From NCBI RefSeq assembly GCF_003202435.1, contig NZ_QJHK01000010.1:106960-170959 (forward strand): a DNA stretch of 64,000 nucleotides, in the 5' to 3' direction. Each line of letters starts with the position of its first letter. Within the stretch, counting starts at the first letter, position 1. Below are positions 1 to 8,653 of this stretch, in pieces. The notes under the pieces were generated by a model. It made no database searches. It saw only the letters and a list, made by a program, of their open reading frames with translations, and had not been told where the DNA came from. This stretch comes from Flavobacterium cheongpyeongense. Its GTDB lineage: Bacteria; Bacteroidota; Bacteroidia; Flavobacteriales; Flavobacteriaceae. The translations under genes were made by a program, and so were the position numbers.

Positions 1-561
<561 letters not shown>

Positions 562-592
562 TTCACTATTAGGCATATAAAATAAAAAGTAA

Positions 593-628
593 AACAGGCT
601 GTTTAAATATAGACAGCCTGTTTTTTTT
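593..628 (+). terminator. intrinsic terminator of lysS
   Basis: A perfect 10-bp stem, AACAGGCTGT (593-602) against ACAGCCTGTT (613-622), with a 10-nt AT-rich loop, runs into eight T residues. It lies 32 nt after the lysS stop. Confidence 0.9.
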
Positions 629-664
629 ATAAATAATCTTTATCTTTGAGTAAAATTAATTAAT

Positions 665-874
665 ATGGAAAATCTAATTTCAAGAATCACCATCAACACT
701 GATGTTTGTCACGGCAAGCCAACCTTAAGAAATATGAGATGACCAGTAGAAGTTATTCTCGACATGCTGGGTTCTGGTATGGAAATATCAGAAATTTTAG
801 AAGACCATCCTGAATTAGAAAAAGAAGATATCTTAGCAGCATTATGTTATGCAAAAAACAAATATAATGTGTGA
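665..874 (+). pseudogene. DUF433 family protein, interrupted by an in-frame TGA
   Basis: Reading from ATG 665 gives a 69-codon DUF433-like frame: ISRITINTDVCHGKPTL, then RNMR, a TGA at 740-742, then PVEVILDMLGSGMEISEILE and LEKEDILAALCYA, ending at TGA 872-874. DUF433 proteins are small helix-turn-helix-like proteins, often antitoxin partners, and usually have a residue such as Trp or Ile where the stop falls, so a TGG-to-TGA change is the simplest explanation. The frame is otherwise intact, suggesting a recent lesion or a sequencing error. The normal partner would be a PIN-like toxin gene; the next ORF is not recognisably one. The end overlaps the next gene's ATG (ATGTGTGA). Confidence 0.75.
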
Positions 875-1499
875 ATTTGATTGGACGATTATCACTCCTA
901 TTCTTTCTTTTTTAGGAGGAACTTTAATGGCAAATATTTTTAATTTACTTTTTTTAAATAGAATAAAACGAAAAGAATTAGAATATAAAAGAGCTGAATT
1001 TATTTACAATCAAAAACATAATGGTTATGAAAATTTACTAAAAACAACTAGTAAATATTCTATTGAAACACGTGATTTAATTTTTGAAGATTTCTTGTTA
1101 GTTGTTTTTGAATTTAATCTTAAGGAAAATGAACTTGATTCGGATCATGATGATGAACTTGAATTATTTTATGAAAAATATCGCGAAAAATTTAGTTCAA
1201 TTTCAAAAAAATATAATGATCTATATCAATTATTAAATATAGAAATTCAGCCTTCAATTTTAAATTCATCAGATGAAGTATATGAACTAATTGAGAATGT
1301 AAAGAGCAGTTACAATTTAATGTTTAAAAAGTTTAACGATGATTATCTTCCTAAACTAACTACATTAACTATGGAAGAAATAGAAAAACATAATGATGAA
1401 ATAAAAACCTTTTTTCTAAAATATCAATCAACATTTGATCAACTAAAGATCCAAATGAGAAAGGAAATAAAAGAAGAAGAATCTAAAATCCATAAATAA
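867..1499 (+). CDS. hypothetical membrane-anchored coiled-coil protein
   Basis: A 210-residue protein with one N-terminal hydrophobic segment (about residues 6-26, TIITPILSFLGGTLMANIFNLL) followed by a long, highly charged helical region rich in Glu, Lys and Asn, likely cytoplasmic and coiled-coil-forming. No catalytic motif is visible and the family is not recognised. ATG 867 overlaps the stop of the broken DUF433 frame, which favours translational coupling; ATG 849 in the same frame would add six residues. The AT-rich composition and position beside a toxin-antitoxin pair suggest accessory DNA, but no function can be assigned. Confidence 0.6.
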   Translation: MCEFDWTIITPILSFLGGTLMANIFNLLFLNRIKRKELEYKRAEFIYNQKHNGYENLLKTTSKYSIETRDLIFEDFLLVVFEFNLKENELDSDHDDELELFYEKYREKFSSISKKYNDLYQLLNIEIQPSILNSSDEVYELIENVKSSYNLMFKKFNDDYLPKLTTLTMEEIEKHNDEIKTFFLKYQSTFDQLKIQMRKEIKEEESKIHK

Positions 1500-1508
1500 T
1501 TTTTTCCT

Positions 1509-1516
1509 TAACTTTG
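1509..1516 (+). promoter_or_regulatory. -7 promoter element for the toxin-antitoxin pair
   Basis: TAACTTTG matches the Bacteroidota -7 consensus TAnnTTTG and would start transcription near 1523, about 15 nt before ATG 1538. This supports the shorter antitoxin start. No clear -33 TTTG is visible. Confidence 0.5.
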
Positions 1517-1537
1517 TTATTCAAAATCATACTATTT

Positions 1538-1771
1538 ATGAGCACTTTAGAATTAAAACTAGAAATATTTGACAAACTAAAATCTGTAGAAGATGAGGGC
1601 TTGTTAAAAAAAATAATGACTTTACTAAAGACAGTTGATAAAAATACAGTTTACCAGCTTAGTGAATTCGAATTGAATATGGTAAAAGAAGGTGAGGAAG
1701 ATATAAAAGCTGGACGTATATACACCAATGAAGAAGTAATTGCTGAAGAAAGCAAATGGCTAAACGGGTAA
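1538..1771 (+). CDS. type II toxin-antitoxin system, probable antitoxin
   Basis: A 77-residue acidic helical protein beginning MSTLELKLEIFDKLKSVEDE. The C-terminal region EFELNMVKEGEEDIKAGRIYTNEEVIAEESKWLNG resembles the toxin-neutralising tail of small antitoxins found beside RelE/ParE genes in Bacteroidota. The start at 1538 fits the TAACTTTG element at 1509-1516; an upstream in-frame ATG at 1514 lies inside that element and is unlikely. It overlaps the toxin gene by 16 nt, the usual coupled antitoxin-first order. The antitoxin would bind the toxin and probably autoregulate the promoter. The assignment rests mainly on size, order and overlap with a recognisable toxin. Confidence 0.75.
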   Translation: MSTLELKLEIFDKLKSVEDEGLLKKIMTLLKTVDKNTVYQLSEFELNMVKEGEEDIKAGRIYTNEEVIAEESKWLNG

Positions 1772-2049
1772 TTTGGACAGCCAAGGCAAAAGCTAGCAGA
1801 AAGTCTATTATAACTTCTTTAATTAGTAAAAAATATGCTAAAAAACTTTCAGCCGAAATAAACAGTATTATTGATAACTTCTCAAAATTCGAATTGATTG
1901 GAAAAGAATCTGATTATAAAACCATTCGCGTTTTTGTCTTTAAAAACTATTCCATTTATTACAAACTAGAGCTAAGACAAATAGTTATTATTGGAATTTT
2001 AGACAATCGTAGAAATCCAAATGAAACAAACAAAAATATAGATTTATAA
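1756..2049 (+). CDS. type II toxin, RelE/ParE family
   Basis: A 97-residue basic protein with the RelE/ParE fold signature in order: VIWTAKAKASRKSI at the N terminus, YAKKLSAEINSIIDNF in the helical hairpin, IGKESDYKTIRVFVFKNYSIYYKL in the central strands, and the terminal IIGILDNRRNP. Members either cleave mRNA on the ribosome (RelE type) or poison gyrase (ParE type), and sequence alone does not decide which. It overlaps the upstream antitoxin by 16 nt, forming a two-gene operon closed by a terminator at 2051-2080. No lesion is visible, so the pair looks functional. Confidence 0.85.
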   Translation: MAKRVIWTAKAKASRKSIITSLISKKYAKKLSAEINSIIDNFSKFELIGKESDYKTIRVFVFKNYSIYYKLELRQIVIIGILDNRRNPNETNKNIDL

Positions 2050-2050
2050 A

Positions 2051-2080
2051 AAAGGAGCTTCAAATCGAAGCTCCTTTTTT
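2051..2080. terminator. bidirectional intrinsic terminator
   Basis: The stem AAAGGAGCTTC / GAAGCTCCTTT with a short AAATC loop is followed by T residues on the plus strand and, read in reverse, by A-derived T residues. It sits between the converging toxin gene and the lactate dehydrogenase gene. Confidence 0.85.
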
Positions 2081-2099
2081 ATGTGTAACAATTGACTTT

Positions 2100-3110
2100 C
2101 TAAACCAACAACGCCGATTTATTCTCAATATCATTATCCAGCAACAACGACTCTATATTTCCAAAAGTGACCAAAGCAATCTGCGTCAAAGCCTCATTAG
2201 TAAAAAATGCCTGATGTGCCGTAACCAAAACATTCGGAAAACTCATCAAACGCTGAATCGCATCGTCCTGAATGATATCATCTGATAAATCCCTGAAAAA
2301 CAGTTTTTCTTCCTGTTCGTAAACATCGATTCCGAGATAGCCAATTTTCCCATCTTTTAAACCTTCAATTACGCTGGCTGTTTCTATCAGTCCGCCACGG
2401 CTGGTATTGATAATCATGACGCTATCTTTCATCGAATCAATCGACTTTTTATTGATTAGATGTTTTGTCTGGTCGTTCAGCGGACAATGCAGTGAAATAA
2501 TATCACTCAATTTAAAAATATCTTCTAAACCTACAAAAGAAACACCGTCTTTGAGCATTTCGTCATTTTCGACAATATCATAGGCCAGAACTTTACAGCC
2601 AAAACCTGAAGCAATTTTAGCGAAAGCTTTTCCAATGTTTCCGGTTCCGATGATTCCGATTGTTTTTCCGAATAAATCGAAACCCAAAAGTCCGTTTAGA
2701 GAAAAGTTTTGCTCACGCACTCTGTTATACGCTTTATGTGTTTTTCGGTTCAAGGTCAAAATCATCGCCATCGCATGTTCTGCAACTGCCTGAGGCGAAT
2801 AGGCAGGAACACGGCAGACTTTTAGATTGTATTTTTTTGCTGCTTCTAAATCGACGTTGTTAAAGCCGGCACAACGTAAAGCAATAATCTTTACCTTCTT
2901 TTCTGCCAGTTGTCTGATTACCTCTTCGTTTACCATATCATTTACAAACACACACACAACAGAGCCATTTTCGATTAAAATTACCGTTTGCGGATTCAGC
3001 TGTGTTTCGAAAAAATCTAGTTGAAAACCAGATTCGTTGTACTTATTAAAGAACACCTTATCATAAGGCTGGGTAGAAAAGAAAGCTATTTTGTTTGTTA
3101 CTGAATTCAT
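2100..3110 (-). CDS. ldhA: D-lactate dehydrogenase, 2-hydroxyacid dehydrogenase family
   Basis: A 336-residue cytosolic enzyme reducing pyruvate to D-lactate with NADH. The Rossmann nucleotide loop GTGNIG lies at residues 155-160. The catalytic Arg is in NTSRG (about 238), the Glu in DVYEQEE (about 267) and the His in TAHQAF (about 299), the standard triad of the family. The substrate-side segment RCAGFNNVDL is also typical of LdhA rather than of glycerate or phosphoglycerate dehydrogenases. Length is normal. The gene stands alone, facing the upstream toxin gene and divergent from the secreted-protein gene at 3297. It likely serves fermentative NADH reoxidation when oxygen is short. Confidence 0.93.
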   Translation of the reverse strand: MNSVTNKIAFFSTQPYDKVFFNKYNESGFQLDFFETQLNPQTVILIENGSVVCVFVNDMVNEEVIRQLAEKKVKIIALRCAGFNNVDLEAAKKYNLKVCRVPAYSPQAVAEHAMAMILTLNRKTHKAYNRVREQNFSLNGLLGFDLFGKTIGIIGTGNIGKAFAKIASGFGCKVLAYDIVENDEMLKDGVSFVGLEDIFKLSDIISLHCPLNDQTKHLINKKSIDSMKDSVMIINTSRGGLIETASVIEGLKDGKIGYLGIDVYEQEEKLFFRDLSDDIIQDDAIQRLMSFPNVLVTAHQAFFTNEALTQIALVTFGNIESLLLDNDIENKSALLV

Positions 3111-3296
3111 ATTGTTGAATTTAAGTGTATAATCCTGACACCTTAAAATTAAGCAAATAATTCTGTGATTTCATCACCATTATAAAAGCCTTTTGAAAAA
3201 TATCTTCAATTTATTAAATAATATACAATTCTGACTCTCGAATTAAACCAATCGAATTCAATAAGGTCTAAAGGATATAACCTTAAAAAAAAAATC

Positions 3297-3752
3297 ATGA
3301 AAAAATTACTTATTACAGCTTTACTATTCGTTGGAATAGCAAGTTTTGCACAAGACGGAGATGAGGGAGATATGGATCAAAGACCAGCCCGTGAACAAAG
3401 AGAACGATTAACTCCTGAACAACGAAATGAAAAACAACTGAAAAAATTAACTGCAGATCTTACTTTAGACACAAAACAGCAAGAACAGGTAAAACAATTG
3501 ATTGCAGAAAGAAGTGCTAAAACTGAAAAATTAAGGGAGGCAAGAAAAGAGCAAAAGGAAAAAGGCACTAAACTAACTGCTGAACAAAGAGAAGCCTTGA
3601 GAAAAGAAATGAAAGCTGAAGCTGATGCAAATGATGCTAAAATGAAAGGGATATTAACTGCAGATCAATATACCAAATGGAAAAAAATTCAGGAGGAAAA
3701 TAAGGATAAGGTAAAAGACAGAATGAGAGAATACAGAAAAAATAAAGATTAA
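3297..3752 (+). CDS. secreted Spy/CpxP-like (DUF4890-type) helical protein
   Basis: A 151-residue protein with a Sec signal peptide (MKKLLITALLFVGIASFAQ, cleavage after about residue 18), then a charged, almost entirely helical body. It contains LTPEQRNEKQLKKLTADLTLDTKQQEQVKQL and ends in ILTADQYTKWKKIQEE. The LTPEQR and LTADQY motifs recall periplasmic Spy/CpxP-like and DUF4890 proteins, which form curved helical cradles with chaperone-like or envelope-stress roles. That function is inferred. It is followed by its own terminator and then by a longer paralogue at 3909 with an almost identical signal peptide, so the two arose by tandem duplication. Confidence 0.75.
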   Translation: MKKLLITALLFVGIASFAQDGDEGDMDQRPAREQRERLTPEQRNEKQLKKLTADLTLDTKQQEQVKQLIAERSAKTEKLREARKEQKEKGTKLTAEQREALRKEMKAEADANDAKMKGILTADQYTKWKKIQEENKDKVKDRMREYRKNKD

Positions 3753-3760
3753 ATTTACCA

Positions 3761-3788
3761 TAAAAGAGACTTTCGGGTCTCTTTTATA
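3761..3788 (+). terminator. intrinsic terminator
   Basis: The stem TAAAAGAGAC (3761-3770) pairs with GTCTCTTTTA (3777-3786) across a short loop, just after the secreted helical protein gene. Confidence 0.8.
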
Positions 3789-3908
3789 TTTTATGCCCTT
3801 TTATGTATTTCTTAGCAATTTCTGTTAAATAAAAGACAAACCTGCTAAGTGCCTTAAACTTAATAAAAATGATAAAGTCTAATTGCTATAAACCTAAAAA
3901 AGTGACTT

Positions 3909-4637
3909 ATGAAAAAAGTATTTATCGCAGCCTTATTATTCGCCGGAATGGTAAGTTTTGCACAGGACATCAATCAGAAAGCGGGACATGATCACAGAGA
4001 AAAATTAACTCCGGAACAGCGTACCGAAAAACAGTTACAAAAACTGACTTCTGAATTAAATTTAGACAAAAAGCAACAAGAACAGTTTAAGCTGCTTTTG
4101 TCTGAAAAAAATGCGAAAGCAGAAAAATTTAAAGAAACACGAAAAGACAGTAAAAAAAAACCTAATGCGGAGGAAAAAGAAGCGTTCAAAAAACAGATAA
4201 AAGCCGAAAAAGAAGCCAACGATGCTAAAATAAAATCAATTTTAAACGCAGATCAATATGCAAAATGGAATGCACTTAAAAAGGAGCATAAAGAAAAACA
4301 TCCTCATAAAGGTGATTTTAAAACACCGCAGGAACGTAATCAGGCACATTTGGAAAAACTAACAACTGAGTTAAGCTTAACTACAGATCAACAAAAAAAG
4401 GTTAGCGAACTTTTATCTGAAAGAAGCACAAAAATGGCAATGCTTAAAAAGGACAGAAAAGATAACGAGCCAACTGATGCCGAAAAGAAAGCCCTGAAAA
4501 AACAGATGAAAGAAGATCATAAAATTTATGATACCAAAATGAAATCGATCCTAAATGCAGATCAGTATAAAAAATGGACTGCCATTCAAAAAGAGCATAA
4601 AGACAAAATGAAAGAACACAGAAAGAATAAGAAATAA
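3909..4637 (+). CDS. secreted Spy-like protein with two tandem helical repeats
   Basis: A 242-residue paralogue of the preceding gene, with signal peptide MKKVFIAALLFAGMVSFAQ and two successive copies of the same domain. Copy one is roughly residues 30-125 (LTPEQRTEKQLQKLTSELNLDKKQQEQ to ILNADQYAKWNALKKEH). Copy two is roughly 137-235 (TPQERNQAHLEKLTTELSLTTDQQKK to ILNADQYKKWTAIQKEH). The neighbour has one copy, so an internal duplication followed or accompanied the gene duplication. Very high Lys/Glu content and no cysteines point to a periplasmic helical binding protein; the function is unknown. It has its own terminator and faces hemL. Confidence 0.75.
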   Translation: MKKVFIAALLFAGMVSFAQDINQKAGHDHREKLTPEQRTEKQLQKLTSELNLDKKQQEQFKLLLSEKNAKAEKFKETRKDSKKKPNAEEKEAFKKQIKAEKEANDAKIKSILNADQYAKWNALKKEHKEKHPHKGDFKTPQERNQAHLEKLTTELSLTTDQQKKVSELLSERSTKMAMLKKDRKDNEPTDAEKKALKKQMKEDHKIYDTKMKSILNADQYKKWTAIQKEHKDKMKEHRKNKK

Positions 4638-4648
4638 TTTTATTCAAA

Positions 4649-4680
4649 AAAGAGGCTTTTCGAAGCCTCTTTATGTTTTT
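4649..4680. terminator. intrinsic terminator between converging genes
   Basis: The stem AAAGAGGCTT (4649-4658) pairs with AAGCCTCTTT (4663-4672) over a TTCG loop. It lies between the Spy-like gene and the end of hemL and can serve either direction. Confidence 0.85.
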
Positions 4681-5965
4681 AAAATGTTTTCGAAACTTTA
4701 TCGATCGCATTAATTGTAAAATCCAGATCTTCGTAAGTTAAGGCATCTGTAATAAACCAGGTTTCATAAGCAGATGGTGCGATATAAACGCCCTCATTTA
4801 ATAATCCGTGGAAGAACTTTTTGAAGGTTTCGTTATCTCCTTTTGCCGCCGTTTGAAAATCGGTAACCGGATTAGCATCAAAGTGTACCGAAATCATAGA
4901 ACCTACTCTGTTGATGGTAAAAACAACATTATTTGCTTTTAAAACTTTATCGATTCCTGCTGCCAAATAGGCCGTTTTTTCTTCTAAACGGGTAAATATG
5001 CCTGCATCATTATTTAAAGATTGCAACATAGCTAACCCGGCAGCCATGGCTAATGGATTTCCGGATAATGTTCCAGCCTGATAAACCGGACCAAGAGGCG
5101 CTAAATAATTCATAATTTCTTCGCGTGCTGCAAAAGCCCCCACCGGTAATCCGCCCCCGATTACTTTTCCGAAAGTCACAATATCTGCATTGATATTGAA
5201 TAATTCCTGAACACCGCCTTTTGCTAAACGGAAGCCTGTCATAACCTCATCAAAAATCAATAAAATTCCGTTCGCTGTACACAATTCTCTTAATCCTTCC
5301 AAAAAGCCTTTTTGAGGTGGAATACAACCCATATTTCCTGCAACAGCTTCTATAATTATTGCCGCAATTTCACCTTTATTCGCTTCTATTAAAGTTTTTA
5401 CATTTTCTAAATCATTATATTGGGCTAACAGAGTATCCTTTGCAGTTCCTTCTGTAACTCCCGGACTGTTTGGTGAACCAAACGTTACGGCACCGCTCCC
5501 GGCCTGGATCAAAAATGAATCTGAATGTCCGTGGTAACAGCCTGCAAATTTGATGATTTTGTCTCTTTTTGTAAATCCGCGAGCCAGACGAATCGCACTC
5601 ATACAAGCTTCTGTACCTGAATTTACAAAACGGATTTTGTCAATATTCGGAACCATCGAAACAGCCAAAGCTGCAATTTCGGTTTCTAATTCTGTGGGCA
5701 TTCCAAATGAAGTTCCCAGTTTTGCTTTTTCGATTACCGCATCCACAACCGGCTCATAGGCGTGACCCAAAACCATAGGCCCCCAGGAATTGATATAATC
5801 TATTAGTTTATTCCCGTCTTCATCATACAAATATGCACCTTTGGCACTTTTTACAAAAATCGGAGTTCCTCCAACGGCTTTAAATGCTCTAACTGGTGAA
5901 TTTACCCCTCCCGGAATTACTTTTTCTGCTTCAGCAAAAAGCTGACTACTTCTTTTATAAATCAT
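4679..5965 (-). CDS. hemL: glutamate-1-semialdehyde 2,1-aminomutase
   Basis: A 428-residue PLP enzyme converting glutamate-1-semialdehyde to 5-aminolevulinate in the C5 tetrapyrrole (haem) pathway. The N terminus [14 protein letters not shown] is diagnostic of HemL. Other landmarks are NSGTEA (115-120) for the PLP phosphate, FDEVMTGFR (238-246) with the cofactor Asp, and the Schiff-base lysine in TFGKVIGGG (Lys267). Length matches the family. The gene is monocistronic in this window, with a gap of 73 nt to the downstream glucosaminidase gene on the same strand, so read-through is possible. Confidence 0.97.
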   Translation of the reverse strand: MIYKRSSQLFAEAEKVIPGGVNSPVRAFKAVGGTPIFVKSAKGAYLYDEDGNKLIDYINSWGPMVLGHAYEPVVDAVIEKAKLGTSFGMPTELETEIAALAVSMVPNIDKIRFVNSGTEACMSAIRLARGFTKRDKIIKFAGCYHGHSDSFLIQAGSGAVTFGSPNSPGVTEGTAKDTLLAQYNDLENVKTLIEANKGEIAAIIIEAVAGNMGCIPPQKGFLEGLRELCTANGILLIFDEVMTGFRLAKGGVQELFNINADIVTFGKVIGGGLPVGAFAAREEIMNYLAPLGPVYQAGTLSGNPLAMAAGLAMLQSLNNDAGIFTRLEEKTAYLAAGIDKVLKANNVVFTINRVGSMISVHFDANPVTDFQTAAKGDNETFKKFFHGLLNEGVYIAPSAYETWFITDALTYEDLDFTINAIDKVSKTF

Positions 5966-6038
5966 TCTATTTATTTTAGATTTTTGAGCTCAGATTTTAA
6001 ATTACTTTCAAAATTAACTCTTAACTTACCACTCTTAC

Positions 6039-6923
6039 CTATTTCACTTTCAGTTTCTGCCCTATCGAAAGCGCATTGTCCATCAGATTATTTTTTTGTT
6101 TCAAATCATCTACCAGTATATTAAACTTTTTGGATATCGAATACAAAGTATCTCCTTTTTGTACTTCGTATAAATTCGGATCGTCTGAATTTGAAACCGA
6201 AGACGAAGATGAAATCCTTACCGGTTCCGTTTTATTAATTGCTGTATAGTTTTTTCCTGTTATCTGGCAATCGTACTGATGCAGATTATAACGTTCGATA
6301 TAACCTATTAACTTATCCGGATAATTAGGATCTGTTGCATACCCACAAGCTCTTAGTCCCTTTGACCAGGCTTTATAGTCATCTTTTTCATAAGTAAATA
6401 AAACGGCATATCTGTTTTTTCCAACCAAAAACAAAGCATGGTCCCGATACGATTCTGAAGCCTCATTATATTTTCTAAAACATTCCTGAGCCGAATCATC
6501 ATCATGACGGACACTTTCGCCTAGCCAGTCTTTATGACATTTAATTCCGAAATGATTATTTGCCGTTACAGCCAAATCTCCTCTTCCCGCTCCCGATTCT
6601 AAGATTCCCTGTGCCAGGATAATACTGGCAGGGATACCATATTTCTGCATATTTCCCATCGCAATGTCTTTATACTGCAAAATATAATTATTGATTAAAT
6701 CACTGGTTACAACAGTTTTCGAAGTCGATTGAATGACCTCTGTCGTAGTATTTGCAGAAGGATATTTTGCAATTGGTTTAGAATAGGTGCCTTTTTTAGT
6801 CGAAGCTGTTCTGTTTTTTTTAACTGCTGCCTGTTTTTTAGTTGTTGCAATAGTGGGTTTGCTGGAAGAACAGCTTGCCAATACTGCGATTATGAAGAGT
6901 GTAATTATTTTTTTAAGCATCAA
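6039..6923 (-). CDS. glucosaminidase (GH73-type) LysM lipoprotein
   Basis: A 294-residue peptidoglycan hydrolase. The N-terminal lipoprotein signal ends at LASC (Cys18), followed by a low-complexity Lys/Thr linker. A FlgJ-like glucosaminidase domain spans about residues 75-225, with PASIILAQGILESGAGRG carrying the expected catalytic Glu, then NNHFGIKCHKDW. One C-terminal LysM repeat follows (YEVQKGDTLYSISKKFN, about 252-294). It would cleave the GlcNAc-MurNAc backbone from an envelope anchor during wall turnover. Its start overlaps the end of the upstream PLP gene by 11 nt, indicating a shared operon. A second ATG directly follows the first. Confidence 0.9.
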   Translation of the reverse strand: MMLKKIITLFIIAVLASCSSSKPTIATTKKQAAVKKNRTASTKKGTYSKPIAKYPSANTTTEVIQSTSKTVVTSDLINNYILQYKDIAMGNMQKYGIPASIILAQGILESGAGRGDLAVTANNHFGIKCHKDWLGESVRHDDDSAQECFRKYNEASESYRDHALFLVGKNRYAVLFTYEKDDYKAWSKGLRACGYATDPNYPDKLIGYIERYNLHQYDCQITGKNYTAINKTEPVRISSSSSVSNSDDPNLYEVQKGDTLYSISKKFNILVDDLKQKNNLMDNALSIGQKLKVK

Positions 6924-7821
6924 TTTTGAGTGTTGGTAATTTTTTCTGCTCCAATCTTAAATTCATTCCCTCAATTCCTTGTAATCCGCCGGTGTGAATG
7001 AGTAAAACTTTTGAATCTGCAGGAAAATAATTTTTACGGATTAAATCTATAACGCCAAAAACCATCTTTCCTGTATAAATTGGATCTAAGGAGACTTTAT
7101 TTTCTTCAAAAAAAGCATTCATAAATTCAATTAATTCTATATTTATTTTGCCATAACCTCCAAAATGATAGTCAGAAATTAAATTCCAGTTATCTTTTTT
7201 TGCAAAAATACGAATTTCATCGGTTAAAAAGTCACCTTTTAAAGCCGGAAATCCTAAAATTTTCTGATGCTGCAATGCGCTGTTTATTAATCCGGAAATC
7301 GTTCCGCCAGTTCCTACAGCACAGCAAACGTAATTAAAAACAGCATCTTCATCAGTCAAAATCTCCTCACAGCCTTTTACTGCCAACAGATTGGTTCCGC
7401 CTTCGGGCACCAGATAAAAATCGCCAAATTTCTGTTTTAGGCTTTCAACATAAGAGGTTTCATTTTTTAATCGATAATTTTCCCTGGAAACAAATTCAAA
7501 TTGCATTCCGTTTTCCTGAGCGAATTTCAGGGTTGGATTTTCTTCTATTTTATCAAAAAGCTCATCTCCCCTGATAATTCCAATCGTTTTAAATCCCTGC
7601 TCTTTTCCGGCAAAAGCTACAGCAGCAATATGATTAGAAAATGCACCGCCAAATGTCAGTAAGTTTTTTTTATTTTCGGCTTTCGCCTGAAGTAAATTGT
7701 ATTTTAGTTTCCTGAATTTATTTCCCGACACAAAAGGATGAATCAGATCTTCACGCTTTATTGTCAAAGAAATGTTGTTGGGAAACTGAATATCTATGGA
7801 TTGATTGAAAACTGGATTCAT
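6913..7821 (-). CDS. ACC deaminase / D-cysteine desulfhydrase family PLP enzyme
   Basis: A 302-residue fold-type II PLP protein. The PLP lysine is in SGNKFRKLKYN (Lys35), followed by the phosphate or substrate loop FGGAFSNH (about 57-64) and a glycine-rich loop GTGGTISGL. The family contains 1-aminocyclopropane-1-carboxylate deaminases and D-cysteine desulfhydrases. Most homologues without the full ACC-specific residues act on D-cysteine, so the substrate is left open. The start forms an ATGA overlap with the stop of the small HExxH gene and the end overlaps the glucosaminidase gene, so three genes are translationally coupled. Confidence 0.85.
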   Translation of the reverse strand: MNPVFNQSIDIQFPNNISLTIKREDLIHPFVSGNKFRKLKYNLLQAKAENKKNLLTFGGAFSNHIAAVAFAGKEQGFKTIGIIRGDELFDKIEENPTLKFAQENGMQFEFVSRENYRLKNETSYVESLKQKFGDFYLVPEGGTNLLAVKGCEEILTDEDAVFNYVCCAVGTGGTISGLINSALQHQKILGFPALKGDFLTDEIRIFAKKDNWNLISDYHFGGYGKINIELIEFMNAFFEENKVSLDPIYTGKMVFGVIDLIRKNYFPADSKVLLIHTGGLQGIEGMNLRLEQKKLPTLKIDA

Positions 7822-8153
7822 TTTAATTTGATGTACTGTAGAAACTGAAAAAAAGTTCTGTTTTTTAAATATTTTAAATCGGTTTCTTTGGCATAAGCTT
7901 CTCTTTCAAAACTAATATTCTGATAGGCCAGTATCGTATTTTTATACTGAATGAACCGAATAAAATATTCCAAAAAATACCAGATAAAAAAAGGCAGAAT
8001 CAGCATTTCTAACTGTTGTCTCAAATGGATTCTTTCATGATTTACAAAAACAACATTGACCTGATCTTTATAATATTTAATCAAAATGAATGGAAATACC
8101 GCCATACCGCGATATCCTTTTGGAATTAAATATTTAGCAACAATCAGAAACAT
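7818..8153 (-). CDS. small protein with an HExxH motif (unrecognised, gluzincin-like)
   Basis: A 111-residue protein with an early hydrophobic stretch, then NHERIHLRQQLEMLILPFFIWYFLEYF and FEREAY about 43 residues further on. HERIH fits the zinc-metallopeptidase motif HExxH. The downstream Glu in FEREAYA could be the third ligand, as in M48/M56-type gluzincins, but the protein is far smaller than those enzymes. The middle is hydrophobic enough for one or two membrane segments. It is first in the operon with the PLP enzyme (ATGA overlap) and the glucosaminidase. Activity is inferred only from the motif. Confidence 0.65.
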   Translation of the reverse strand: MFLIVAKYLIPKGYRGMAVFPFILIKYYKDQVNVVFVNHERIHLRQQLEMLILPFFIWYFLEYFIRFIQYKNTILAYQNISFEREAYAKETDLKYLKNRTFFQFLQYIKLK

Positions 8154-8264
8154 TGGCTGTAAAATTTATAAATTTGTAGATGCAAGATAGCTCGATTTCA
8201 TTAAAATCACAATCTAAAAAAATGTTTTAATGGTAAGACAGCCGAAATCTGACTCAAAAATTTT

Positions 8265-8447
8265 ATGAAAGAGCAAAATAATGAAAATAAATTAACAGAA
8301 GGGGAAGATTTTTATTTTACACCTGATGGTTATAAATGTTTTACCGAAAAACACCATTTAAAACGTGGTTACTGCTGCAAAAACGGATGCCGACATTGCC
8401 CTTATGGCTTTGATAAAAATACAGGAAGAATCAGGAAATCTAATTAG
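8265..8447 (+). CDS. DUF5522 family cysteine-rich small protein
   Basis: A 60-residue protein whose C-terminal half contains RGYCCKNGCRHCPYGF, a compact Cys/His cluster (CC-x3-C-x2-C) typical of DUF5522 and suggestive of zinc or iron-sulfur binding. The preceding FYFTPDGYKCFTEKHHLKRGYC is also conserved in the family as I know it. The function is not established. It stands alone, divergent from the operon upstream. Confidence 0.8.
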   Translation: MKEQNNENKLTEGEDFYFTPDGYKCFTEKHHLKRGYCCKNGCRHCPYGFDKNTGRIRKSN

Positions 8448-8653
8448 ATAATGCGTCAATTTGAAAATTAGATAATTAAAACAAATGTAAAAGTTCAATA
8501 TGGATATCTATTCACGAAAATTCAGGGTTACAATACACAAATCCTATCACAGATCGGATGTCCGTTATCCTTAGTTCATTTTTTAACAGAAAATTAATCC
8601 GTTGCCTGAAAAACGTAGCAGCCTAGAATCCCAGTAACTTAGAATCAAAAAAA

